Positions 1-8,649 of a DNA stretch of 46,957 nt are shown here, in pieces. The DNA is from DASUTB01 sp036374835. GTDB lineage: Bacteria > Actinomycetota > Actinomycetes > Jiangellales > Jiangellaceae. How positions within the stretch are numbered: the stretch's first letter is position 1; the number at the start of each line of letters is the position of its first letter. The stretch spans positions 1-46,957 of the forward strand of contig DASUTB010000094.1 of the NCBI GenBank assembly GCA_036374835.1. Direction: 5' to 3'. The notes beneath the pieces were generated by a model, which did no database searches, was not told where the DNA came from, and saw only the letters and a program-made list of their open reading frames with translations. The position numbers and the translations under genes were made by a program.

Positions 1-1
1 C

Positions 2-226
2 AACGGCGGACGTACCGACCTGGACAACCTCGTGATGCTCTGCGGCCACCACCACCGCGTCGTGCACCACGACGGCTGGGACGTCCAGATCGACCCGGAC
101 GATCGCCTACCCACCTTCTACCCGCCCCGCTGGATCGACCCCGAACGCGCCGCACGCCGCACCACACGACCCCGCCCAGGCCGACCCGGCAGCGGCCCAC
201 GCACCACCAGACCACCCGACCGATGA
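2..226 (+). CDS. HNH endonuclease, C-terminal part (cut by window edge)
   Basis: The open frame enters from the left edge and encodes about 74 residues. It begins with NGGRTDLDNLVMLCGHHHR, followed by VVHHDGW. The pattern D-N-L-x-x-L-C-x-x-H-H followed by a second H-x-G-W is the second half of an HNH (McrA-like) beta-beta-alpha metal finger, where the histidines bind the catalytic metal. The remaining tail is rich in Arg, Pro and Thr with no recognisable fold. In actinomycetes this ending is typical of the multi-copy DUF222/13E12-type HNH proteins, but the DUF222 part would lie outside the window, so that assignment is inferred. No partner gene is visible. It reads toward tRNA-Tyr, which is on the opposite strand. 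Confidence 0.8.
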   Translation, partial: NGGRTDLDNLVMLCGHHHRVVHHDGWDVQIDPDDRLPTFYPPRWIDPERAARRTTRPRPGRPGSGPRTTRPPDR

Positions 227-336
227 CCACCCCGCACCGCCTCCGATGTCCTCGAGCAACTAGGTATCAGCCACGAGGAAACGCCGGTGCGATCATCCGA
301 CGCCTCCGCGCTCGGATTGGCCGCATCGAAAGACAG

Positions 337-370
337 GCCTCTGGCCCGGGCTTCCATCCTGGTCAGAGGC
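337..370 (-). terminator. Hairpin downstream of tRNA-Tyr
   Basis: Arms at 337-346 and 361-370 pair at 9 of 10 positions around a 14-nt loop. They lie 4 bases beyond the 3' end of the tRNA on the tRNA strand. No clear U tract follows, which is common for high-GC terminators. It could also limit transcription from the HNH gene. Confidence 0.4.
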
Positions 371-374
371 TCGG

Positions 375-456
375 TGGCAGGTGTTGGATTCGAACCAACG
401 AAGGCAATGCCGGCGGTTTTACAGACCGCTCCCTTTGGCCGCTCGGGCAACCTGCC
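375..456 (-). tRNA. tRNA-Tyr (anticodon GTA)
   Basis: Read on the minus strand, the 7-bp acceptor stem pairs GGCAGGT (450-456) with ACCTGCC (376-382), with discriminator A at 375. The anticodon stem GCGGT/ACCGC encloses the loop CTGTAAA, giving anticodon GTA at 420-422, which is tyrosine. The T arm contains the standard GGTTCGAATCC. A long variable arm of class II type is present, as expected for bacterial tRNA-Tyr. The 3' CCA is not fully encoded: the bases after the discriminator read CCG. Confidence 0.95.
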
Positions 457-579
457 AGGCACCGCGGGGTGCTGCGGCGCGTCAAAAGGATAGCTGATAC
501 GGCATGCCGGGTCGAAACGCGCCGGGTGATAACTTCTGAGCTGGAAGCACCGTCACCCAACACCACTGGAGAGCAACAC

Positions 580-1074
580 GTGGCAAGCGAGTCGTCGTTC
601 GACGTGGTCAGCAAGGTGGACCGGCAAGAGGTCGACAATGCGCTCAACCAGGCCGCAAAAGAGATCAACCAGCGGTTCGACTTTCGCGGCACCGACGCCG
701 CGATCCGGTGGGCCGGGCAGCTCGCGATCGAGATCGAGGCCGGTACCGAGGAACGCGCCAATGCCGCACTCGACGTGTTCAAGGACAAGCTGGTCAAGCG
801 CGGGGTGTCGCTGAAGGCGCTCGATGCTGGTGAGCCACGCGCGTCCGGCAAGCTCTACAAGATCGGTGCGACGCTGCAGGACGGGCTCAGTCAGGACCAG
901 GCCAAGCAGGTCTCCAAGGCCATTCGCGATGCCGGCATCAAGAACGTGAAGGCCCAGGTTCAAGGCGACGAGGTCCGCGTCTCATCCAAGAAGCGCGACG
1001 ACCTCCAGACCGTCATCGCCCACCTGAAAGACCAGGACTTCGACTTCGCGCTGCAGTTCGTGAACTACCGCTGA
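580..1074 (+). CDS. yajQ: YajQ family nucleotide-binding protein (UPF0234)
   Basis: The 164-residue product is the usual length for YajQ. It opens with the family hallmark ESSFDVVSKVDRQEV and NALNQAAKEI, carries FDFRGTDA near residue 30, and ends with the conserved FALQFVNYR. The family adopts two ferredoxin-like folds. Members bind nucleotides, and some bind cyclic-di-GMP; the physiological role in actinomycetes is not settled. The frame is open far upstream through the tRNA region, but the family start matches the GTG at 580, which has a GGAGAG ribosome site about 7 bases ahead. The gene converges with htpX, leaving only 19 bases between the two stops. Confidence 0.95.
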   Translation: MASESSFDVVSKVDRQEVDNALNQAAKEINQRFDFRGTDAAIRWAGQLAIEIEAGTEERANAALDVFKDKLVKRGVSLKALDAGEPRASGKLYKIGATLQDGLSQDQAKQVSKAIRDAGIKNVKAQVQGDEVRVSSKKRDDLQTVIAHLKDQDFDFALQFVNYR

Positions 1075-1093
1075 ACTGCGCCGCGTTGGCGAG

Positions 1094-1933
1094 TCACCGG
1101 CGGTAGCCGGCCAGCCGCTCCAGCCGGGCGACCCGCTCGGCCATCGGTGGGTGGGATGCGAACAGCCGGGCCAACCCTTCGGGGCGGAACGGGCTCGCGA
1201 TCATCAGGTGACTCACCGCGACGAGGTCACGCGACGGCGGCAGCTGCAGCCGACGCGTACCCGCCTCGAGCTTGCGCAGCGCCGAGGCGAGCGCCAGCGG
1301 GTCACCGGTGAGCTTGGCGCCGTCCAGATCGGCCTGGTACTCCCGCGACCGGCTGATCGCCAGCCGGATCACCGACGCCGCCAACGGGCCGACCAGCAGC
1401 ATCAGAAGCGACGCGATCGGGCCAGGGCCGCTGCTGCCCCGCAGGAAGAACGCGACGTTCGCCACGAACAGCACCACGGTCGCGAGCGCACCTGCCACCG
1501 ACGACGTCAGCACGTCGCGGTTGTAGACGTGGGCCAGCTCGTGACCGAGGACGGCGCGCAGCTCACGCTCATTGAGCGTGCGTAGGATCCCTTCGGTGCA
1601 GCACACCGCGGCATTCACCGGGTTGCGGCCGGTCGCGAACGCGTTCGGTGCAGCCGTGGGGCTCACATACAACCGCGGCATCGGCTTGCGAGCCGACGTC
1701 GAGAGCTCGCGTACGATCCGGTACATCACAGGCTGCTCGGCTTCACTGACCGGGTAGGCGCGCATCGCACGCAGCGCCATCCGGTCGCTCCGGAAGTACG
1801 CGTAGCCGTTGACCGCGATCGCGACGAAAAAGCCGAGCACCAGGCCGGTCGTGCCGAACGACGCGCCGATAACGACGATGAGCGCCGAAAGCAGACCCAG
1901 GAGTGCTGCGGTCTTCAATCCGTTGCGGTGCAC
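1094..1933 (-). CDS. htpX: Membrane zinc metalloprotease HtpX (M48)
   Basis: The 279-residue protein has two N-terminal membrane helices (about 9-27 and 29-46) and two more around 149-190. The zinc site HELAH is at 131-135, with the third ligand in SREYQADLDG (Glu about 198). This is the M48B layout with a cytosolic protease domain that degrades damaged membrane proteins. The conserved AxPNAFATG segment is at 94-102. The ATG start gives the standard HtpX length. The upstream region holds a large palindrome (1982-2069) rather than another gene. From memory, actinomycete genomes often keep yajQ, htpX and a partial nuo operon close together. Here an 8.5-kb catabolic cassette lies between htpX and nuoN. 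Confidence 0.93.
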   Translation of the reverse strand: MHRNGLKTAALLGLLSALIVVIGASFGTTGLVLGFFVAIAVNGYAYFRSDRMALRAMRAYPVSEAEQPVMYRIVRELSTSARKPMPRLYVSPTAAPNAFATGRNPVNAAVCCTEGILRTLNERELRAVLGHELAHVYNRDVLTSSVAGALATVVLFVANVAFFLRGSSGPGPIASLLMLLVGPLAASVIRLAISRSREYQADLDGAKLTGDPLALASALRKLEAGTRRLQLPPSRDLVAVSHLMIASPFRPEGLARLFASHPPMAERVARLERLAGYRR

Positions 1934-1981
1934 GTATCGGTCAACGTCTTTGCCCGTTGCGACGTTCCCACCGGTCCCGCT

Positions 1982-2069
1982 GTTCGATCACGTTCACCAC
2001 CCGCGGCGACATCACAACAGGCATGCAGACCTGTTGTAATGTCGCCGCGCCTGCCGAACGTGATCGAAC
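1982..2069. repeat. Palindromic repeat, type A copy 1
   Basis: An almost complete palindrome lies between the htpX start and the binding-protein stop. The outer arms 1982-1995 and 2056-2069 are perfect 14-bp inverted copies beginning GTTCGATCACGTTC. The inner arms 2002-2021 and 2030-2049 pair at 19 of 20 positions around an 8-nt loop. On the minus strand the element lies just upstream of the htpX start and about 55 bases past the binding-protein stop. A diverged copy with the same left flank is at 34142-34209. Confidence 0.85.
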
Positions 2070-2124
2070 TACATCGGTGGGCGAGGCGGTCAGGGGTGCC
2101 GCCCCGCCCACCTGCGACAACCGA

Positions 2125-3165
2125 TCAGCCGCCCTGCCAGACGAGTGTTTCCATGTCCGGATCGGCCTCGAGAATGCCGTACTCGACCGCCAGCGAGCCG
2201 GTCTCGGCGAGCTTCTCGGTGTCGAGGTCCGGGTTCCAGTTCGCCAGCGCGATCTGGTTGACGAGGTCCTCCGGCGTCTCGGTATTGGCGACGATGGCGG
2301 CCTTCATCGCCTCCTCGTCGCTCGCGTCATCCATGCCGCGCCGCAGTGCGGTGATGAACGCCTCGGCGAGATCGGGGTTCTCGGCAAGCCATTCGTCGGA
2401 GGCGAACATGCCGGCCAGCGGCATCGACGGCATCGTCCCGTACATTGGGTCGACCACGTTGACCAGCCCGGCGCCCTCGCCCAGCGTCACGAACGGCTCC
2501 GGGACCCAGCTCACGTCCACCTCGCCGGCCTCGACGGCCCCGTTCATGTCCGGGAACGGCACCTCGACGAACTCGATGTCGGAGTCGTCGACGCCGTTGT
2601 TGCGCAGCGTCGTACGGATCGTGACCTCGCCGATGTTGTTGAGCGTCGACACCGCGAAGCTCCGACCGGCGAGCCCGCTCACATCCTCGATGCCGCTGTC
2701 CGGGCTCACGAGCAGCGCGTTAGCGCCGCGTTCCTCGTTCTCCGAGCCGTCCACGATGTTCTGCACGATGCTCACCGGGACGTTGTTCTGCCGCGCCAGC
2801 ATGAGCGAGATGTAGTTGCCGAAGCCGAACTGGTAGTCACCGCTGACCACCGCGGGCACAATCGCCGCGCCTCCTTGGCCGATCTCCATCGTGACGTCGA
2901 GGCCCTCCTCCTCGAAGTAGCCCTCGTCGATGGCGTGGTACAGCGGCGCGAGGTCCGCGATCGGCAGGATACCGACCGTGATCGGAGTCAGTTCACCGCC
3001 GTCATCCGCGGGCTCTTCGTCGTCCGTATCGTCGGTTGCTTCGTCCTCCGGAGCCTCCTCCACCTCCGGCGCTTCCTCGGTTTCGTCGCCGCCGCAGCCG
3101 GCTAGCAACAGTCCGAGGATCGGCAGCACGCCGATCCAGCTGTTTCGTGGTGTTTTCACGGTCAT
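2125..3165 (-). CDS. ABC transporter substrate-binding lipoprotein (SsuA/NMT1-like)
   Basis: The 346-residue protein has a lipoprotein signal, with a hydrophobic stretch ending in LLLAGC so that Cys24 is the likely lipidated residue. A very acidic linker of Glu/Asp follows to about residue 58. The solute-binding domain starts with TPITVGILPIADLAPLYHA and EGYFEEEGLDVTM, typical of the SsuA/TauA/THI5-like family that delivers sulfonates, nitrate, pyrimidine precursors or aromatic acids. It should sit on the outer membrane face and deliver ligand to the two permeases upstream in the operon. Its ATG overlaps the ATPase stop by one base. The ligand cannot be read from sequence; the neighbouring CoA ligase suggests an organic acid. 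Confidence 0.88.
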   Translation of the reverse strand: MTVKTPRNSWIGVLPILGLLLAGCGGDETEEAPEVEEAPEDEATDDTDDEEPADDGGELTPITVGILPIADLAPLYHAIDEGYFEEEGLDVTMEIGQGGAAIVPAVVSGDYQFGFGNYISLMLARQNNVPVSIVQNIVDGSENEERGANALLVSPDSGIEDVSGLAGRSFAVSTLNNIGEVTIRTTLRNNGVDDSDIEFVEVPFPDMNGAVEAGEVDVSWVPEPFVTLGEGAGLVNVVDPMYGTMPSMPLAGMFASDEWLAENPDLAEAFITALRRGMDDASDEEAMKAAIVANTETPEDLVNQIALANWNPDLDTEKLAETGSLAVEYGILEADPDMETLVWQGG

Positions 3166-4109
3166 TACTCCTGTTCTCTCGTCGTGCCGGACGTCACGTC
3201 CGGCTTCTTCTGGGATGTCTCGCCGTCGGCGCGCCCCGCGGCGGAGCCGCTAGTGTCATCGGGGACAGCGGCCGCGCCAGCGGACGGTGTCCCCGCACCG
3301 GCCGACGACTCCGCTTTGATCGAGGCGAAAACTCGCGCACGCAAGTGCGCGAACTCGGGCATTTCCTTCGTGGTGATCTGGTCGCGTGGACGGGGAAGGT
3401 CGACGGGGACGACCTCTTTGACGTGCGTGGGTGACGCGGATAGCACGACCACCCGGCTGGCGAGATACACCGCCTCGTCGATGTCGTGCGTCACCAGCAG
3501 GACGGTCAGCCGCTTGCGCTCCCAGACGTCAAGGAGCAGGTCCTCCAGATCGGCCCGGGTCTGCGCGTCCACGCTGGCGAATGGCTCGTCGAGCAGCAGG
3601 ATCGACGGTTCGTAGGCCAGCGCCCGGGCGATGGCGGCACGTTGCTGCATACCGCCGGACAACTGCCATGGGTATTTGTGCTCATGCCCGGCCAGGCCGA
3701 CCGATTCGAGCGAGAGCCGGGCCAGCTCGGTACGGTCCTTGCGAGGAACTCCGGCGGCTCGCAGCGGCAGCGTGACGTTGCCGACGATGTCCATCCAAGG
3801 CAGCAGCGACCGGCTGTAGTCCTGAAAGACGAGCGCCATGTGCCGCGGGGGCGAGGTGACCTCGTCGCCGTCGAAATCGACGCGGCCGGTGGTCGCCGGC
3901 ATCAGCCCGGAGATACAACGCAGCAGCGTGGTCTTACCGCAGCCGGACGGTCCGACGATGCACATCAGCTCCCCCGGCTCGGTCTTGAGCGTGACGTCCT
4001 GGATCGCCAGGAACGGCTCGGCGCCGGTCTCGTATGCCTTGGATACAGCGTCGATCGCCAGCACGCCGGCTTGCGGACGGTCGATCGCGCCGGCTCGTCG
4101 ATCAGCCAT
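3165..4109 (-). CDS. ABC transporter ATP-binding protein (SsuB/TauB-like)
   Basis: The 314-residue cytoplasmic ATPase powers the importer. The Walker A motif GPSGCGKTT is at 53-61 and the Q loop VFQDYS near 94-99. The signature LSGGMQQR is at 150-157, Walker B ILLLDEP at about 170-176, and the switch histidine is in LLVTHD. DYSRSLLPWM after the Q loop is characteristic of the nitrate/sulfonate/taurine subfamily. A C-terminal extension of about 60 residues, rich in Ala, Gly and Ser, follows the canonical end and has no recognisable domain. It overlaps the permease before it by 8 bp and the binding-protein start by 1 bp, so translation is probably coupled. Confidence 0.93.
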   Translation of the reverse strand: MADRRAGAIDRPQAGVLAIDAVSKAYETGAEPFLAIQDVTLKTEPGELMCIVGPSGCGKTTLLRCISGLMPATTGRVDFDGDEVTSPPRHMALVFQDYSRSLLPWMDIVGNVTLPLRAAGVPRKDRTELARLSLESVGLAGHEHKYPWQLSGGMQQRAAIARALAYEPSILLLDEPFASVDAQTRADLEDLLLDVWERKRLTVLLVTHDIDEAVYLASRVVVLSASPTHVKEVVPVDLPRPRDQITTKEMPEFAHLRARVFASIKAESSAGAGTPSAGAAAVPDDTSGSAAGRADGETSQKKPDVTSGTTREQE

Positions 4110-4938
4110 CGAGCAGCCCTCGCGATCCGCGGTACCACCGCATGATGCGCGCCTCTGCCACGAGGAACCCGGCGTTGACGATGAGTCCTACAATCCCGAT
4201 GACGATCACTCCTCCATAGGTTCCGGCCGAGTCGAAGCTGCGTTGCGCGTCGAGAACCCGGAAACCGAGCCCGTTCGTGCTGCCGACCATCTCGCTGATG
4301 ATCATTAGGATCAGCGCGACGGCGAGCCCGATTCGCATACCGACGGTGATCTGCGGGCTCGCTCCCGGCAGGATCACGTGGACGATGCGCCGCAACGGAC
4401 CGAGCCCGAAGCTGCGCGCCATGTCGACCGTCAGCCGATCGACGCTCCTGACGCCGTCGACCGTGTTGAGCAGCACCGGCCAGACGGCACCGAGCGCGAT
4501 CACCACCACCTTCGAGAAGTCGCCGATACCCAAAGTGACGATCACGAACGGCAGCAGCAGCGGCGGCGGGATGGCCCGCACGAACTCGGTGACCGGGGAC
4601 GTGGCGCGGCGCAGCCGGGGCAGCAGCCCGATCAGCGTTCCCGCCGCGATCCCGACCCCCACCGCGAGGAAGTAGCCGAGGGTGAACCGCACCAGACTCG
4701 GCACCAGGTCGGTCATGAACTGGTCGAAGAGCCAGTCCGACCGGATGCTGCCGATGACGTCCGTCAGCGGCGGCCAGAAATACGACGTGCTGCCGCGCGA
4801 GGTCCACCACCATGCCAGCACGAGCGCGGTCGGCAGCAACAACTGCAGGACGATCCGCCCGACCCGGGAGCGTGTCAAGCCACCCATCGCCGTCCCTTGC
4901 GCGCGGCGTGCGCCCGATCCGATCCGCGACATCGTCAT
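4102..4938 (-). CDS. ABC transporter permease (SsuC-like), first copy
   Basis: The 278-residue integral membrane protein has about six hydrophobic segments. The cytoplasmic EAA loop, which docks the ATPase, lies around residues 175-205 (ARSFGLGPLRRIVHVILPGA). It is a BPD_transp_1 family member of the nitrate/sulfonate type. The N-terminus carries a short basic stretch before the first helix. It overlaps the second permease gene by 4 bp (ATGA) and the ATPase by 8 bp. Together they predict a heterodimeric import channel. Confidence 0.9.
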   Translation of the reverse strand: MTMSRIGSGARRAQGTAMGGLTRSRVGRIVLQLLLPTALVLAWWWTSRGSTSYFWPPLTDVIGSIRSDWLFDQFMTDLVPSLVRFTLGYFLAVGVGIAAGTLIGLLPRLRRATSPVTEFVRAIPPPLLLPFVIVTLGIGDFSKVVVIALGAVWPVLLNTVDGVRSVDRLTVDMARSFGLGPLRRIVHVILPGASPQITVGMRIGLAVALILMIISEMVGSTNGLGFRVLDAQRSFDSAGTYGGVIVIGIVGLIVNAGFLVAEARIMRWYRGSRGLLDG

Positions 4939-5738
4939 GGCGTCCGGCCCTCCAATCGGGCACGCTGGCTCGGGTGCCAGCGCAAGACGCGCCGTTCGGC
5001 CGCTTGCAGACCGATGTTGACCGCGAGCCCGAGCAACCCGGCGGCGATGATCAGCCCGTACATCTGGCTGTAGGCGCCGGCGCTCTGGCTGGTCAGCACT
5101 TCCCGCCCCAGCCCGGGCACCCCCACGATGTACTCACCGGTGATGACCAGAATCAGCGCAACGGCGGCCGACAGGCGAAAGCCGGTGGCGAGGTAGGGCA
5201 GCATCGTCGGCAGCACGAGATGCCGGAGACGTTGCCTGAATTTCAGGCCGAATGCACGCGCGGTGTCGCGGGCGACCGGGTCGATGTCGGCGATGCCGTA
5301 ACTCGCCTGGAAGAGCAGGGGAAAGGTGGCGCCGAACGCCCCGAGCGCGATCTTCAACGCCGACCCCTGCGGTCCATAGAGCAGGATCAGGACCGGTATC
5401 AGCGCAACGGACGGGATGGGACGCAGGAACTCGACCGGCAGCCGCAACGTCAGCGCGCCGACGCGGGATGCGCCCATCAGCATGCCGACGGGTATCGCGA
5501 TCACACTTGCGATCAGCATCGCGCGCAGCCACCCGTCCAGGGTCTGGACGATGGGCGTCCACAGCTCGCCTGCCGCGATGAGATCCGCGAGCGAACCGAA
5601 AATCTCACTGACCGGCGGGAACGACTGTCGCGGGAGCACGCCGATCCGGGGCGCGATCTCGAATGCCGCGAGCACGACCACGACGCCGAGAAGCGGCAGC
5701 AGGATCGCCTCGGATCGCTGCCGTGTCGCCGTGGTCAT
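4935..5738 (-). CDS. ABC transporter permease (SsuC-like), second copy
   Basis: The 267-residue permease of the same family has around six membrane helices. Its EAA loop contains ARAFGLKFRQRLRHLVLPTM around residue 165. The reading frame stays open much farther upstream, but this start is chosen because MTTATRQRSEA is followed directly by the first helix and because GAAGGA sits about 7 bases upstream of the ATG. It pairs with the permease at 4102-4938. The two differ clearly in sequence, so this is a heterodimer rather than a recent duplication. A 26-base gap separates it from the hydratase gene upstream. Confidence 0.88.
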   Translation of the reverse strand: MTTATRQRSEAILLPLLGVVVVLAAFEIAPRIGVLPRQSFPPVSEIFGSLADLIAAGELWTPIVQTLDGWLRAMLIASVIAIPVGMLMGASRVGALTLRLPVEFLRPIPSVALIPVLILLYGPQGSALKIALGAFGATFPLLFQASYGIADIDPVARDTARAFGLKFRQRLRHLVLPTMLPYLATGFRLSAAVALILVITGEYIVGVPGLGREVLTSQSAGAYSQMYGLIIAAGLLGLAVNIGLQAAERRVLRWHPSQRARLEGRTP

Positions 5739-5764
5739 GGCCGTTCCTTCGTGAGTTCGTTTGG

Positions 5765-6220
5765 TCAGGACAGATGCCGGTGGATGGCGCGAGCGACGCA
5801 CACCGGCCGATCCCCGCCGGGAGTCTCGACGACACAGTCGAGGACGATCTGCACGCCACCGGGGATCTGGGTGGCTTCGGCCAGCGTGGCCCGCGTCCGC
5901 ACCTTGGTGTCGACGGGCACCGGTGCCGGGAACCGGACCTTGTCGAGCCCGTAGTTGATCGACGACGTCTTCTCGGTCACCGTCACGATCTGCTCGATCA
6001 TCGGAATCAGCAGTGAAAGGGTCAGGTACCCGTGGGCGATCGTCGTGCCGAACGGCCCTGCGGCGGCCCGCTCCGGATCGACGTGGATCCACTGGTGGTC
6101 GTCCGTCGCGTCGGCGAACAGGTCGATCCGCGCCTGGTCGATCTCGACCCAGTCGCTGGCGCCGAGCTCGGTGCCCACCAGGTCGAGCAGGTCTTCGGGG
6201 TGCTTGACGGTCGTCGTCAT
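5765..6220 (-). CDS. MaoC-family (R)-specific enoyl-CoA hydratase-like protein
   Basis: The 151-residue single hot-dog protein carries the hydratase-2 motif: DATDDHQWIHVDPERAA at about 38-54, then FGTTIAHGYLTLSL at about 57-70. The Asp and His in this motif activate water for addition to a trans-2-enoyl-CoA. This length is normal for stand-alone MaoC hydratases. The start is the ATG at 6220, two bases past the ligase stop, and is favoured over longer readings because the family N-terminus begins near here. Next to a CoA ligase and an SDR of hydroxyacyl-CoA dehydrogenase type, it would provide the hydration step of a beta-oxidation-like route. Confidence 0.88.
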   Translation of the reverse strand: MTTTVKHPEDLLDLVGTELGASDWVEIDQARIDLFADATDDHQWIHVDPERAAAGPFGTTIAHGYLTLSLLIPMIEQIVTVTEKTSSINYGLDKVRFPAPVPVDTKVRTRATLAEATQIPGGVQIVLDCVVETPGGDRPVCVARAIHRHLS

Positions 6221-6222
6221 GG

Positions 6223-7761
6223 TCAGGGTTTCTCCTCGTTCTCGATTGAACCGCGCGGTCCCCCGTACCTCTCGCGCAGGCTGGGCTTGAGCAGCTTGCC
6301 GGCGCCCGAGCGGGGTAGTTCGTCGACGATGACGAACGAAGCGGGGATCTTGTAGCGGGCCAGCCGTCCCTCGAGATGGGCGGCCAGCTCCGCGCCGGTC
6401 GGCCGGGTGCCGGCCCGCGGCACCACGAGAGCCCGGCCAACCTCGCCCCACCGTTCGTCGGGTATGCCGATCACCGCGCAGTCGGCGACGGCATCATGCG
6501 AGTAGAGCGCGTCCTCGACTTCGGCGGGATAGACGTTCTCGCCGCCCGACACGTACATGTCCTTTAGCCGGTCGACGATCGTGACGTACCCCTCGTCATC
6601 GACCACGGCGACGTCACCGGAGTGGAACCAGCTGTCGCGGATCACTTCGGCGGTCGCGGCCGGATCGTTCCAGTAGCCGAGCATCACGTTCGGTCCGGAG
6701 ACGACGACCTCCCCACGCTCACCGGTCTCGACCGGGGTGCCGTCCGGGCGACGCACCTCGACGTCGGTGAAGAACGAGGGCACCCCGGCTGTCCCGGCCT
6801 TGTCCTTGGCCCGGCGGGCGCCGAGGAACAGCGCGCCGGGTGACGTCTCGGTCATGCCGTAGCCCTGCAGGAACGGCACGCCCCGGTCGTGCCACGTGGT
6901 GATCGTCGTGAGCGGCACCGGTGCGCCACCGCACAAGGCCCTCCGCATGCTGGACAGGTCGGCGCGCTCCCAGTCGGGGTGCTGGGACAGCGCGTTGAAC
7001 ATCGAGGTCACGCCGAACATGACGGTGACGCCGTGCTGCTCGATAAGACGGAGCGCCTCGCCGGGATCGAACCGGGGCATGAACACCATCGTTCCGCCGG
7101 TGAGGATCGACGGCATCGCGACCTGGTTGAGCGCGGCGACGTGGAACATCGGCGCGCACACGAGCGCCACCTCGTCGGCCGCCAGGCCGGTGTCGATCAG
7201 GAGATGGAAGCAGTTCCAGGTGATGTTGCCGTGACTCAGCGTGGCGCCCTTGGGACGGCCGGTGGTACCCGACGTATAGATGATCACTGCCGGATCGTCG
7301 AGCGTCACCGGCACGTCGACCCAATCCGGGCTGGCGCCGGCCAACAGGGAGTCGTACTCGTCGCCGCGGACCACGATGTGCCGCAGGTCCACCCGGTCGT
7401 CGGTGCGCACCTCGCTCACGACGTCTCCCATGTCGGCGTCGTGGATCAGCACTCGTGCGCCGCAGTCCGCGACGATGTGTGCGAGCTCCGGAGGTGCCAG
7501 CCGCCAGTTCAGCGGCACGAAGATCGCGCCGAGCGATGTCGCACCGACCAGCGTCTCCAGGAAGGTCGCGGAGTTCTTGCCGAGGAAGGCAACCCGGTCT
7601 CCCCGCTCGACGCCCAGCCCGCGCAGCGCGTTGCCGAGGCGATGAGCGCGGTCGGCGAGTTCAGCGTAGGTATGGTGCGACTCGCCCTCGATCACGGCGA
7701 CTTCGTCCGGAGACATCCGCTGCCGGCGGCGCAGCCACGAACCCAGACCATAGTTGCGCAC
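6223..7761 (-). CDS. Acyl-CoA synthetase (AMP-dependent ligase)
   Basis: The 512-residue ANL-superfamily enzyme should activate a carboxylic acid to its CoA thioester through an acyl-adenylate. The P-loop-like YTSGTTGRPKG is at 162-172, the adenine-binding GYGMTETSPG lies mid-protein, and the hinge is in VDRLKDMYVSGGENVYP. The catalytic lysine is in SGAGKLLKP (about 489). The family is FadD3/long-chain or aromatic acid-CoA ligase-like; substrate specificity is not readable. The GTG start gives a normal N-terminus. The short gaps of 6 bases before it and 2 after indicate one transcript with the amidohydrolase and hydratase genes. Confidence 0.92.
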   Translation of the reverse strand: MRNYGLGSWLRRRQRMSPDEVAVIEGESHHTYAELADRAHRLGNALRGLGVERGDRVAFLGKNSATFLETLVGATSLGAIFVPLNWRLAPPELAHIVADCGARVLIHDADMGDVVSEVRTDDRVDLRHIVVRGDEYDSLLAGASPDWVDVPVTLDDPAVIIYTSGTTGRPKGATLSHGNITWNCFHLLIDTGLAADEVALVCAPMFHVAALNQVAMPSILTGGTMVFMPRFDPGEALRLIEQHGVTVMFGVTSMFNALSQHPDWERADLSSMRRALCGGAPVPLTTITTWHDRGVPFLQGYGMTETSPGALFLGARRAKDKAGTAGVPSFFTDVEVRRPDGTPVETGERGEVVVSGPNVMLGYWNDPAATAEVIRDSWFHSGDVAVVDDEGYVTIVDRLKDMYVSGGENVYPAEVEDALYSHDAVADCAVIGIPDERWGEVGRALVVPRAGTRPTGAELAAHLEGRLARYKIPASFVIVDELPRSGAGKLLKPSLRERYGGPRGSIENEEKP

Positions 7762-7767
7762 GGTTCG

Positions 7768-8649
7768 TCACTCCCCTCCGGCCAAACCGAGCAGCCGAGC
7801 TGCGTTGTCCTTGAGGATCTTCGGCCGGACATGGTCCTTGATCTCGAGCTTCTCGAAGTCCTGCAACCACCGGTCCGGAGTGATCATCGGGAAGTCCGAA
7901 CCGAACAGCATCTTGTCCTGCAGCAGCGAGTTGGCGTAGCGGACGAGCTGCGGCGGGAAGTACTTGGGCGACCAGCCGGACAGGTCGATGTACACGCGCG
8001 GCTTGTGAGTGGCGACGGCCAGCGCCTCGTCCTGCCACGGGAACGACGGGTGGGCCAGGATTATGTCGAGGTCCGGGAAGTCCGCCGCGACGTCGTCCAC
8101 CCGCATCGGGTCGGAGTACTTCAGCCGGATACCGGCGCCGCCGGGCATACCGGCGCCGATGCCGGTCTGGCCGGTGTGGAACAGCGCGATCCGCTCGTGC
8201 TCGGCGATCGCGTCGTACACGGGGTAGACGTCGCGATCGTCGGGGAAGAACGCCTGCGTGCTGGGGTGGAACTTGAAGCCGCGAACGTCGTGCTCGTCGA
8301 CCAGGCGATGCACCTCACGCACGGCGGCCTTGCCGAGGTGCGGGTCGACACTGCCGAACGGGATGAGCACGTCCGCATTGCCGGCGGCCGCCGCGGCGAT
8401 CTCGTCGCTGGGGATCGGCGACACGCCCATCGTCGTGGTGCAGTCGACGGTGAACACGACTGCGGCCATCGATCGCTGGCGGTAGTAGTCCGCCATGTCG
8501 TGGATGTTGGGACGCCCCGAGTCCTTGATTCCGAAGTATTCGTCGGCTGCGGCCTCGAGTTCCGGCGTCAGCGAACCACGTCCGCTGACGGCCGACACCT
8601 CGACGTGCGCGTGCACATCGATGGCGGTCAGCGTCCCAACGTCGATCAT
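7768..8649 (-). CDS. Amidohydrolase-2 family metal-dependent enzyme (ACMSD-like)
   Basis: The 293-residue TIM-barrel protein begins IDVHAHVEV, with the first-strand metal motif HxH at residues 13-15. Later metal or active-site signatures are FKFHPSTQ, ALFHTGQTG, ILAHPSFPWQ and FGSDFP, which end the barrel in the standard order. The subfamily includes decarboxylases (ACMSD, gamma-resorcylate decarboxylase) and C-C or C-N hydrolases, so either a decarboxylase or a hydrolase is possible. The ATG overlaps the SDR stop by 4 bp, which ties it to the catabolic operon. It may remove a carboxylate or open a ring before or after CoA activation; that step is inference. Confidence 0.88.
   Translation of the reverse strand: MIDVGTLTAIDVHAHVEVSAVSGRGSLTPELEAAADEYFGIKDSGRPNIHDMADYYRQRSMAAVVFTVDCTTTMGVSPIPSDEIAAAAAGNADVLIPFGSVDPHLGKAAVREVHRLVDEHDVRGFKFHPSTQAFFPDDRDVYPVYDAIAEHERIALFHTGQTGIGAGMPGGAGIRLKYSDPMRVDDVAADFPDLDIILAHPSFPWQDEALAVATHKPRVYIDLSGWSPKYFPPQLVRYANSLLQDKMLFGSDFPMITPDRWLQDFEKLEIKDHVRPKILKDNAARLLGLAGGE

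Noticed and set aside
2..460. An integrated element using tRNA-Tyr as attachment site
   Set aside because: No integrase and no duplicated 3' end of the tRNA are visible. The HNH tail alone is not evidence for an island.
223..579. An N-terminal extension of YajQ, open in frame through the tRNA region
   Set aside because: It would translate across the tRNA-Tyr locus, and family homology and the ribosome site both begin at 580.
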